Assembly (NCBI GenBank): GCA_964204605.1
Contig: OZ123195.1
Coordinates: forward strand, 930,001-994,000
Length of the DNA: 64,000 nt
Reading direction: 5' to 3'
DNA from: UBA961 sp014191195
GTDB taxonomy: Bacteria; Bacteroidota; Ignavibacteria; Kapaibacteriales; UBA961
Shown: positions 1-8,405 of the stretch, piece by piece
How positions within the stretch are numbered: position 1 is the first letter of the stretch
How the letters are laid out: the number at the start of each line of letters is the position of its first letter
Notes under the pieces: model-generated
The model's database searches: none
What the model was told of the DNA's origin: nothing
Seen by the model: the letters and a program-made list of their open reading frames with translations, nothing else
Program-made: the position numbers and the translations under genes

Positions 1-1584
1 AAAATCAATAGGTATCGATTGAACAGTATTTCGTTCTAATAATAAACTTATTCCACTTCCATATTGAGATTTTGTAGTACTGATCATTCTAGCCATTTCG
101 AACGATTGCATAGCTTTTTCAAACTGAACTGCTGTAATTTGATATGTTCTGAGTATACGATGAATATCACATTTTACAGGACGTATAAATGATTCTGCTC
201 CAAGCATTCTTAATACTGCAAGTAATACATTTCTTTTTTCTTCTGATATTCTATCTATATAATTCTTGATTTGTTCTTCATTTGCTATGATCTGAACCAT
301 CGTAATTGATTGCTTAGAATTTCCTATAGTTATTATAGCATTCTTTTCAATTATCTGTAAAATTGTCTGTACTGTATTCTGTGTTAAGCCACATGCATTA
401 CCTATCTGCAATGCAGACATATACACGGGCTGTGTTTGATAAAAACTTATAGGGCATTGGGCATATATAGTTTCATAAACTGAAATAATATCCTTTTTTG
501 ATGGATATGTTTGCCTCAGGAAATAATCCATTAAGTCTCTATCACTTGTATGATACAGAAGTATGCACTGAGACTCTATACCGTCTCTACCTGCACGGCC
601 TGCTTCTTGATAATATGCTTCTATTGTAAGAGTCAAATCACAATGAATTACATATCTAACATTTGATTTATCTACTCCCATACCAAAAGCACTTGTAGCT
701 ATCAATATTGGATGCTTCTCGTGTATAAATTGCTCCTGCATTCGTTTACGCTGAATATCCGGTAATCCAGCGTGATACAGCAGAATCGGAATATTCTGTT
801 GTTTTAATGCTAAAGCGAATTCTTCTGTTCTACGCCTGGATCCACAGTAAATAATTATTGATCCTTGTTCGGCATCCGGATTAGATAGATACTCTTTTAA
901 AAAAGAAATAAGCCATGTAGATTTTTTATCTGTCTTAACTACTTGATAATGAAGGTTTTTACGATCAAATCCACCGATATGAAAATATGGATTATGAAGG
1001 TATAATTGTTTGATGATATCGTGTTGAACTTCGGGAGTAGCAGTTGCAGTTAATGCTATTAATACTGGTAATTTCTTTAATTGTCTTAAAGAAATAGAAA
1101 TTGCCGTATAAGCAGGCCTAAAATCATGCCCCCATTCAGAAATACAATGTGCTTCATCGATTGCAATAAGGGATATTGCAACATAAGACAAAAACTCCAT
1201 AAACTGTTGATTTTGAAGGCGTTCTGGAGATATATACAATAATTTTAATTGTCCATTTAATACCAATTGTTGTATATGATATTGTTCTTCGGTGCTTAAT
1301 GTACTATTAATTAATGCTGCAGGAATACCACGCTGAATTAATCCATCTACCTGATCTTTCATTAAAGCAATTAGTGGGGAAATCACAATAGCGCAACCAG
1401 GAAGCATTAAAGCTGGAATTTGATAACATATTGATTTTCCGCCACCAGTTGGAATAACAACTAATGTATCAGTATGATTACAAACAGATTGAATTATGTC
1501 TAATTGACCTTCACGAAAAGATGAATATCCAAAAAACTGTTCTAGTATTGAAAGAGCTTGTTTATGTATTTCAGAAGCATTCAT
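1..1584 (-). CDS. recQ: RecQ-family ATP-dependent DNA helicase (3' end outside window)
   Basis: Superfamily 2 3'-5' DNA helicase for repair and recombination. The reading frame is open for 528 codons from ATG at 1584 to the window edge, so the C terminus is missing. Visible motifs are Walker A PTGGGKS (about residue 45-50), DEAH followed by CISEWGHDFRP (about 141), motif V FGMGVDKSNVR and motif VI QEAGRAGRDG (about 328). The four-cysteine zinc-binding segment expected after motif VI in E. coli-type RecQ is not evident; a winged-helix-like stretch follows instead. That matches the short RecQ variants of Bacteroidota. The gene is monocistronic as far as visible, with a 240-base spacer to the downstream end of the di-haem gene. 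The family call is certain; the paralogue is not. Confidence 0.93.
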   Translation of the reverse strand, partial: MNASEIHKQALSILEQFFGYSSFREGQLDIIQSVCNHTDTLVVIPTGGGKSICYQIPALMLPGCAIVISPLIALMKDQVDGLIQRGIPAALINSTLSTEEQYHIQQLVLNGQLKLLYISPERLQNQQFMEFLSYVAISLIAIDEAHCISEWGHDFRPAYTAISISLRQLKKLPVLIALTATATPEVQHDIIKQLYLHNPYFHIGGFDRKNLHYQVVKTDKKSTWLISFLKEYLSNPDAEQGSIIIYCGSRRRTEEFALALKQQNIPILLYHAGLPDIQRKRMQEQFIHEKHPILIATSAFGMGVDKSNVRYVIHCDLTLTIEAYYQEAGRAGRDGIESQCILLYHTSDRDLMDYFLRQTYPSKKDIISVYETIYAQCPISFYQTQPVYMSALQIGNACGLTQNTVQTILQIIEKNAIITIGNSKQSITMVQIIANEEQIKNYIDRISEEKRNVLLAVLRMLGAESFIRPVKCDIHRILRTYQITAVQFEKAMQSFEMARMISTTKSQYGSGISLLLERNTVQSIPIDF

Positions 1585-1824
1585 CGTATAGGGGAGATTT
1601 CCTTTTTAATTTACTTTACATAATGCAAATTATATTGCAATAGTATATATAATGAAATACCTCGAAAAAGCTGCTAATACGCTTGAATCGAGGTATGTTC
1701 TCATATAGATAATGTTAATGGCACATGTGATTTCTTTAATCATTACCAAGTAAATTACTGTTTTTATTTTATGATATGACACTTAATATTATCATGTGAT
1801 AAATTTATTTGTCATACATCAATA

Positions 1825-2865
1825 TTAAAATTCAGATAATAATCTTCTACGAATAAAACTTGTATCAGACAAAGTGTTCAAAAAAGTAAGTAAGTGTTTT
1901 TTTTGTGTATCACTAAATTGCAATCCTCTTTTTATTGGATTATTAAGTGAAGTGTCTACTGTAGGATGATCAATGATTCCATTGGAATAATGATTGACCA
2001 CTTGCTCTAATGTCTCAAATCTTCCATCATGCATATATGGTGATGTCCATATTGCATTTCGCAGCGTAGGAGTTTTGAATTTATAAGCATCATTTGGGTT
2101 TAAAGTAATATTTTGTCTTCCAAGCTCTTTTGGATCCATGATTACAATACCATTATTATGGAATTTACTATCTGTAAATAATGGCTCTGAATGACATGAA
2201 GCGCAATGATCCTTAAAAAGTGTATATCCAGCCTGTTCATCTGTTGAAAATTGAGCCCCTTCTGAACGCTTTACTTTATCATATTTAGAATCAGCCGAAA
2301 TAAACATAGCTTGAAATTGTGATAATGCTTTTATCATGCGTTCTGATGTAATTTCATTTGTACCAAAAGCTGCTTTAAATAAAGATGGATATTGTGGATG
2401 TGCTGCTAACTTTTTGACAACATTAGCTAATGTTTCATCCATTTCAATCTTCGAAGTAATTGGATTTACTGGGAAATTATCTAATTGTAAAACTCCACCT
2501 TCCCACATAAAAGAGTTATTCCAAGCCATATTCATGAGTGGAGGTGCATTAAACTGTGTCTCACCGTCATCTACGCCATGGCTTTTGACATGTCCAACTT
2601 GTGCAAATGCTGAATTTTGTAAATGGCAAGTACCACATGCAATTAATCCTGTGCGCGACAAAGTTCCATCATAAAACAACTTTTTACCTAAAGCAAATCC
2701 ATCTTTTGTAACCGGATTTGAAGCAAAAGCATAACTAGGTTGTGGGAAATTTGCAGGAGTATAAAAACCTGGGAATCCATCAGTTATTGGCTCACTAATA
2801 TCTTTACACGAAGTAAGGACAATAATTAAGACAAATAATGTGACATATTTGACGCTTATACTCAT
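1825..2865 (-). CDS. MauG/MbnH-like di-haem cytochrome c peroxidase family lipoprotein
   Basis: A periplasmic di-haem c protein of the cytochrome c peroxidase/MauG superfamily. Two haem-attachment motifs are visible, CGTCH and CASCH, about 145 residues apart, plus the conserved TPTLRN and PYMHDGRF segments of the family's second haem domain. The start at 2865 gives a compact lipoprotein signal (MSISVKY... ending LTSC). The frame is open upstream to 2913, directly abutting the MbnP-like gene stop, so ATGs at 2892 or 2913 are possible. Adjacency to an MbnP-like gene suggests the MbnH role: in methanotrophs MbnH oxidises a tryptophan of MbnP to kynurenine to build a copper site. A plain H2O2-reducing cytochrome c peroxidase is the alternative. 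The haem family is sure; the substrate is inferred. Confidence 0.87.
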   Translation of the reverse strand: MSISVKYVTLFVLIIVLTSCKDISEPITDGFPGFYTPANFPQPSYAFASNPVTKDGFALGKKLFYDGTLSRTGLIACGTCHLQNSAFAQVGHVKSHGVDDGETQFNAPPLMNMAWNNSFMWEGGVLQLDNFPVNPITSKIEMDETLANVVKKLAAHPQYPSLFKAAFGTNEITSERMIKALSQFQAMFISADSKYDKVKRSEGAQFSTDEQAGYTLFKDHCASCHSEPLFTDSKFHNNGIVIMDPKELGRQNITLNPNDAYKFKTPTLRNAIWTSPYMHDGRFETLEQVVNHYSNGIIDHPTVDTSLNNPIKRGLQFSDTQKKHLLTFLNTLSDTSFIRRRLLSEF

Positions 2866-2913
2866 TGTTCTCTGGATTTCTTGATTTCTCATATATGTTT
2901 CCATTTTTTGCAA

Positions 2914-3708
2914 TTACTTAATCGTGTATTGTAATGATGAGAAAGATATCATTTCTGAATAATTACCAGCAATATCTATAGAGAATGGAGAAAAAGTAAT
3001 TATAGGATGGTCTACAATCGTTATCTCTTTTTTTCCATTAAATACTTTAGAAATGTCAGCTATTAAATTGATAGTAAGTTTTTTATCTTCAGAAACTTCA
3101 CATTCGGTTGATCCTAAAGGAATTGTAATCACCTTAATATTATTCAAAGAAGATCCATTATTGCCAAATCCACCTATATGGTAGGTATAATCATCGTTTT
3201 TAGCACTAGAATCAGTAAAAATACCTTCCATTTTAAAGAAGATATAACCTTGATTCCATGTCCAATACATATCTTGTCCTAAGCCCGACATATCAAGAAC
3301 ACCTCTTCTTTTCTCCAATGGAGCCATCGATTTAGCAGAATCTACGCCTATCATTAATCTGATAGCCAAATACTTTCCTATCTCTACTTGAGGTAAAGAA
3401 AGAATCATAGAAGCTGAATTTGATTCATCTACTAAAAAATAAGAACTATCTTGTTGTAAAGTAGTTACACTGCCATCACTCTTCATAAATTGAATATTAC
3501 TTATATAGTATTTCAATTTTTTAATTGTATATTTTTCACCGCTTGCAATTGAATAAGATTTATCAAATTCAAGATTTTGATTTCCTATAACATTGTCAAT
3601 TTTAAGTATTACAGAACCACCTTTTTTAGTAATTGGGCTAACATTATCATTAGCGCAAGAAGCTAAAAAAAGATAAAAACATAATATAGACAGAAGTGTA
3701 TGTTTCAT
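2914..3708 (-). CDS. MbnP-like copper-binding lipoprotein
   Basis: A 264-residue predicted lipoprotein (signal ending FLASC, Cys18) that resembles the MbnP family of all-beta copper proteins. The core signature is DMYWTWNQGYIFFKMEG at about 146-162, followed by YHIGG. The protein has only two tryptophans, 149 and 151, both inside this YWTW motif. In characterised MbnP a tryptophan is converted to kynurenine by the partner di-haem enzyme MbnH and takes part in copper binding. The next gene downstream is such a di-haem protein with no intergenic gap, and the giant T9SS gene lies 23 bases upstream, so co-transcription is likely. The copper role is taken from the family; nothing in the window shows a methanobactin cluster. 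Confidence 0.8.
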   Translation of the reverse strand: MKHTLLSILCFYLFLASCANDNVSPITKKGGSVILKIDNVIGNQNLEFDKSYSIASGEKYTIKKLKYYISNIQFMKSDGSVTTLQQDSSYFLVDESNSASMILSLPQVEIGKYLAIRLMIGVDSAKSMAPLEKRRGVLDMSGLGQDMYWTWNQGYIFFKMEGIFTDSSAKNDDYTYHIGGFGNNGSSLNNIKVITIPLGSTECEVSEDKKLTINLIADISKVFNGKKEITIVDHPIITFSPFSIDIAGNYSEMISFSSLQYTIK

Positions 3709-3731
3709 AATAGTAAAAGAATGTATAAAGA

Positions 3732-6700
3732 TTAATGAATAATATCGAATCGGGATTGTAGAACACCTCTTTTAGATTGCATTCTTAAAAAATACAATCC
3801 ATTATTGAGTGTAGATATATCATAAAATACAGAATGTTCACCAATTGCATAATTAGTATTATTTATAATATTAGTGATGGTTTGTCCTAAAGAATTAACA
3901 ATATCGATGGTTATCTGAATATTTTCAGCTAATCCAAATGAAATGTGCAAAGTTTCATCTGCAGGATTGGGCCTAGATGTTAGCGAACTCATTGTGTTTC
4001 CAGGTATATAGAGTCTTACTCCCCCACTATCACATATGTCCTTTACTGATACAAAACCATCAATCCGAGTGACTAAAGTTGGCTTAGTAGTTTGCAACCA
4101 ATCAAATGATAGCAATTCAATAGGCGCTCTTTCTGTAACTCCTACTGTCAATACACTAGGAATGCTTAACAATGTATCTTTATCTTGGGCAAATCCGCTA
4201 AAAAGTAATTGTGAATGATATTGATCAAGCTTTGTTTGATTACTTGAATCGTGTACAAAGAGTATTGTATTATTCAGCTTAATTGAGGCTCTAAACGGTC
4301 TATTAGCTGGTAATAAATCATAGTTTTTATGATCTTTGATATACATTATAATATTTGTTTTTTCACCAGGTTTGCCAATAATATCTTGTATGACAATTGT
4401 CGTTGAAATAGTATCAATGAAATTATTTCCTTCAACAATAATATCACTATATGCAGTTCCCAAACAAGGATATGTAGAATTCCAATCTAATAATGATTGT
4501 TGTTTACCTAGAACACCTACACATTCTATGATAAAATGAAGTGAATCTCCAGGTAAAATCATGGAACCTTTGGACGGGTTCATACCAATAAAAGTAAAAG
4601 GGAATTGTAATAGTGTAGGATTATCAGCAATGATGATTCTGCCGGAAGCGTTCACAGCACTTATTGTAAATTGTTTTGATATACCAATTGGAATCGAACC
4701 AAGATCATATGTTTTTTGTGCAGAAATAGTTGGATTTCCAATAAATCCCTTTAGTACTACTTTACGTTCAAGCAAACAATTTGTGTCTTTAATGGTTATT
4801 GTTTCATAAAAATACCCATTAACTGAGCTACCTTTAAAATATAATAACACTTGAACAGAATCACCTGGCCATACATATGTTTGGCCCATTGCATTAATAT
4901 TCTGACTTTCAATAAAGAAAGTAAATGGAATTGAGCCTGTATTTTTTACACGAAATGATGTGTCTTTCTTTTCATTCGGACAAAGAATCCCGATATCAAT
5001 TGTATCAGTAGAAAGTATAAAATCAATCAATTCCTTTTTTGCTTTTATAGGCAATACATAAGTAGGATTCAATTCTGAATTACTATAAATTCTAAATTCA
5101 GCTGATTTACTTCCAATATCTATAGGTTTAAACTCAAAAACACATTGCACACTTTGATTACTTGGTATATTGAAAGGTATAGTAGACAACAATGAGAATT
5201 CTGATTTATTATTTCCTTCAATACTAATATTAGACACTTTAAGAGTGTCTAACCCTTTGTTTTTAATATACAGTGTATCAGTAATCATACTATTACACAG
5301 TAATTGTAAAGGTTGTGTCTGGGCTTCTAATAAGGCACCCAATCCATAGCCTTCACCAAATAATTGTACAATTGCAGGACTTCCAATTGCATTATAATCA
5401 AATGATAACTGACCACTTGTCCTACCAATTGAGCGTGCAGTATATCGTAAATTCAATCGATTAGTATCACCAGGTTGCATTGTGAATGTTCCCGGTGCGG
5501 ACAGAATTGAAAAATCCGAATTATTTGGTCCTGCATTTCTAATATTAACAACAGTTATAGGAATTGAACTTATATTTTTGATTGTAATCGCTTGCATTGA
5601 ATCTTTCCAATCACCTATATGCACGGAATCGAAGTCTATAATATTCCCGATTACTTCAATAGATGGTATAATTCCCTCTCCATCAATGATATGCTTCAAT
5701 GTATCTGATTGGGTAATAATGAACATCTCTGCTTTATGATATCCAGCATGTAATGGCGTAAATCTATACTCTATATCTTGACTTGAATTTCCTTTTAACA
5801 TAAAAGGTGGAAAGCCAGAGACAAGTTCAAAAGCAGCAGAATCAATACCTTTAAATTGAATAGATTTAACTGAAAATGGAAAGCTACCCAGATTTGTTAC
5901 TTCATTAATGATTAATGAATCTTTAGATGAACCTAATAAACATTGCAACATATGCACATCTTGTCCGGCTGGTATTGGTTCAACTATAGAAAATTCAGCA
6001 TCACTTATATCATTTTGAAGATATGGAATATCAATGTCCCATATTTTGACAGTTTTGTCTGCTCCACAAGTAGCAATTCGAGTTGCGTCTGGACTCCATT
6101 CAGCATCTAATATAGAACCGATATGACCATATAAAGGCATAAGTTCTACGCCAATAAATGAATCATATAGGTGTAATGATCCATCGATAAAACCTGCAGC
6201 TATAGTTGATCCATCTGATGAAAATGTTACTGTTCTTGGAATTCCGTTATTGGTTAAAATTGTCCTAATTACTCCCCCACTTCCAGCATCCCATACCTTG
6301 ATAGTTTTATCTACAGAACAACTTGTCAATCTTCCATCTGGACACCAACTTAATGAGTTAACTTTATTGGTATGGCTTGTTAATGTTCTTAAAATAGTTC
6401 CACTATCGCTATGCCATATTTTAATTGTACCATCATAAGAACCACTAGCAATTCTTTTAGAATCTTTACTAAAACCTATACATGAAATTGAATCTGTATG
6501 AGCTATCAATGTATATTGCTCCAAGCCAGTTGAATCCAACCATATTTTGACGGTTTTATCATAACTGGCACTTGCTATTTTAACACCATTCGGGCTCCAT
6601 GCTATGTCTGAAACAGGTTTAGAATGTCCTAAAAATGTTTTTAATAAAACACCATTTGCAACATTATATATCTTTATACTATTATCTGGGCATCCAACTG

Positions 6701-8405
6701 CTAATCGTAAGGCATCAGGGCTAAATGATAATGTATAAGCTCCATTGGGCAAGCCACTTATTGACCGTAATTCTAATCCTGTTATAGTATTCCATATTTT
6801 GATTGTGCCTGCTCCATTAACTGCACTCGCTAATTTTAATCCATCATAGCTCCACGTTATACTATTAACAGGAGCACTATGGCCTAATAATGTCTTTATT
6901 TTTAAAGGAGAAGCACCAACTCTTAATGGATTTTGACGAACACGTACTAAACATTGATTACTGGTAGGTCTTAGCACTTTATTCCAAGAGTAATCTAAAT
7001 TTGAGGCTTTATCTGTTAGCATTGACCATGTATTACCATTATCTCTACTTAATTCAAGAATTACAGTATCTTTTTTTCCTATACCTGTCCATTGTATCAA
7101 AGTATCGCATCCTACAACGAATACTTCACCTCCATTTGGGTGAATTAATCGTAGAGTTTCTGATGATGATCTTTTGCCTGGGAATCCACATGAAGCAGAA
7201 AAATAACCTGGACAATAATCTGATTCTAATGTAAAAGGAGAAAAATTCAATGTAGAATCTAGTGGATAACAACGTAATGTTAGTGTTTTACTCGTATTTT
7301 TTGGTATAATCAGTGGAAATGAATTACCGAGAACACTAAAACATGAAAACTGATTTTCCTTTTTGATTGCATTGATGGTAAAGTCTGCATTTTTAACTGA
7401 AATTGTTATCGTCGTATCATAAAATTTACCTGGCTTTTTTCTGCCAAATGCAATAGTAGAAGGTATTACTGAAATAGATGGTAAGGGTGCATTTGGATTA
7501 TTATAAAATCCATCATCAGATGTATTCTGAAAATCTAGTTCAACATCAGTTACTTGTTTAGCATCTTCTTGGCATATTCTTCCACTTTCCCATATAATTT
7601 CACAAGGATCTCCTTGTTGAGAAATAAAAAGAATTTTTTTATAGATTTCTTCTGCTTCTTGTATAGTGGTAACTTTTTCAAATACAAGGCCACCGGTTTG
7701 ATTTGCGATATCTTTTAAGCATTGTGGAGCAGCCATTCCTAATGTAACACAATAGATGATACATTGCTGAGCTTTTGCTTCTGCAACCATAGAGGCTACA
7801 TTTGGAGGTCTATTAGGGCCTCCATCTGTTAAGAATACGATGATTTTTTGATATTTGCCTCGCTTTGTAATCTGTAATCCACCTGCAGGAGGATTTAATA
7901 AAGCCATATCATAATCTGTCCCTCCTACTGGCTGCAATTGAGACACTGCCTGTAAAAGTATATTCCTATCTGATGTAAAGTCTTGATTAAGAAAGTTCTT
8001 ATTATCAAAAGATGAAATTGCACATTCACTATTGCCTTGTGGTAAACCCTGAATCCAAGCTTTTGCAGCTGCTTTTGCTAAATTAATATTACTTATGGAA
8101 CCCGCTCCCCTTTTCATAGAGCCAGAAATATCAATTACTAATGCTGAAGATAATACTTTAGGTGGAATTATAGGCGGACATATAACTGAGATAATATTCC
8201 TTGGTATGCTATTTTCCTTAATGATTAAATCATTAATATTTGGACTTATCCTATTGCCAGAATTATCAAATGCCAAGAATTTTGCATGAATAATTGGATA
8301 TGATGAAGGATCAATATTAAACAGTGAAATTATTTGTCCACTAGCTATATAACTAATTGAAAATATTACACTTATATATGTTATTATATGCATAATGTAG
8401 CTCAT
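3732..8405 (-). CDS. Giant T9SS-secreted protein: VWA domain, seven WD40 repeats, choice-of-anchor Ig-like domains
   Basis: A 1557-residue secreted protein with an N-terminal signal peptide (ending near ASGQ). Order: a von Willebrand A domain at about 85-260 with an intact MIDAS (DISGS at 92-96, GGTD near 163, LTDGG near 194); a linker Ig-like domain with the phrase LIHPNGGEVF; seven WD40 repeats at about 500-795, each ending in KIW/KIY/KVW/HLY-type strands, enough for one closed beta-propeller; about five choice-of-anchor/DUF1573-like Ig domains; and a C-terminal T9SS type A sorting domain (NPADETLHISF... GLYFLRMQ). It is therefore probably exported by T9SS and held at the cell surface or released. 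The start directly abuts the OmpA-like gene stop and the stop lies 23 bases from the MbnP-like gene. Function is unknown; a metal-dependent adhesive or scaffold role is inference. Confidence 0.85.
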   Translation of the reverse strand: MSYIMHIITYISVIFSISYIASGQIISLFNIDPSSYPIIHAKFLAFDNSGNRISPNINDLIIKENSIPRNIISVICPPIIPPKVLSSALVIDISGSMKRGAGSISNINLAKAAAKAWIQGLPQGNSECAISSFDNKNFLNQDFTSDRNILLQAVSQLQPVGGTDYDMALLNPPAGGLQITKRGKYQKIIVFLTDGGPNRPPNVASMVAEAKAQQCIIYCVTLGMAAPQCLKDIANQTGGLVFEKVTTIQEAEEIYKKILFISQQGDPCEIIWESGRICQEDAKQVTDVELDFQNTSDDGFYNNPNAPLPSISVIPSTIAFGRKKPGKFYDTTITISVKNADFTINAIKKENQFSCFSVLGNSFPLIIPKNTSKTLTLRCYPLDSTLNFSPFTLESDYCPGYFSASCGFPGKRSSSETLRLIHPNGGEVFVVGCDTLIQWTGIGKKDTVILELSRDNGNTWSMLTDKASNLDYSWNKVLRPTSNQCLVRVRQNPLRVGASPLKIKTLLGHSAPVNSITWSYDGLKLASAVNGAGTIKIWNTITGLELRSISGLPNGAYTLSFSPDALRLAVGCPDNSIKIYNVANGVLLKTFLGHSKPVSDIAWSPNGVKIASASYDKTVKIWLDSTGLEQYTLIAHTDSISCIGFSKDSKRIASGSYDGTIKIWHSDSGTILRTLTSHTNKVNSLSWCPDGRLTSCSVDKTIKVWDAGSGGVIRTILTNNGIPRTVTFSSDGSTIAAGFIDGSLHLYDSFIGVELMPLYGHIGSILDAEWSPDATRIATCGADKTVKIWDIDIPYLQNDISDAEFSIVEPIPAGQDVHMLQCLLGSSKDSLIINEVTNLGSFPFSVKSIQFKGIDSAAFELVSGFPPFMLKGNSSQDIEYRFTPLHAGYHKAEMFIITQSDTLKHIIDGEGIIPSIEVIGNIIDFDSVHIGDWKDSMQAITIKNISSIPITVVNIRNAGPNNSDFSILSAPGTFTMQPGDTNRLNLRYTARSIGRTSGQLSFDYNAIGSPAIVQLFGEGYGLGALLEAQTQPLQLLCNSMITDTLYIKNKGLDTLKVSNISIEGNNKSEFSLLSTIPFNIPSNQSVQCVFEFKPIDIGSKSAEFRIYSNSELNPTYVLPIKAKKELIDFILSTDTIDIGILCPNEKKDTSFRVKNTGSIPFTFFIESQNINAMGQTYVWPGDSVQVLLYFKGSSVNGYFYETITIKDTNCLLERKVVLKGFIGNPTISAQKTYDLGSIPIGISKQFTISAVNASGRIIIADNPTLLQFPFTFIGMNPSKGSMILPGDSLHFIIECVGVLGKQQSLLDWNSTYPCLGTAYSDIIVEGNNFIDTISTTIVIQDIIGKPGEKTNIIMYIKDHKNYDLLPANRPFRASIKLNNTILFVHDSSNQTKLDQYHSQLLFSGFAQDKDTLLSIPSVLTVGVTERAPIELLSFDWLQTTKPTLVTRIDGFVSVKDICDSGGVRLYIPGNTMSSLTSRPNPADETLHISFGLAENIQITIDIVNSLGQTITNIINNTNYAIGEHSVFYDISTLNNGLYFLRMQSKRGVLQSRFDIIH

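Noticed and set aside
1657..1696. Inverted repeat ATACCTCG/CGAGGTAT in the spacer after recQ
   Set aside because: Eight-base arms 24 bases apart with no T run; too weak to call a terminator or operator.
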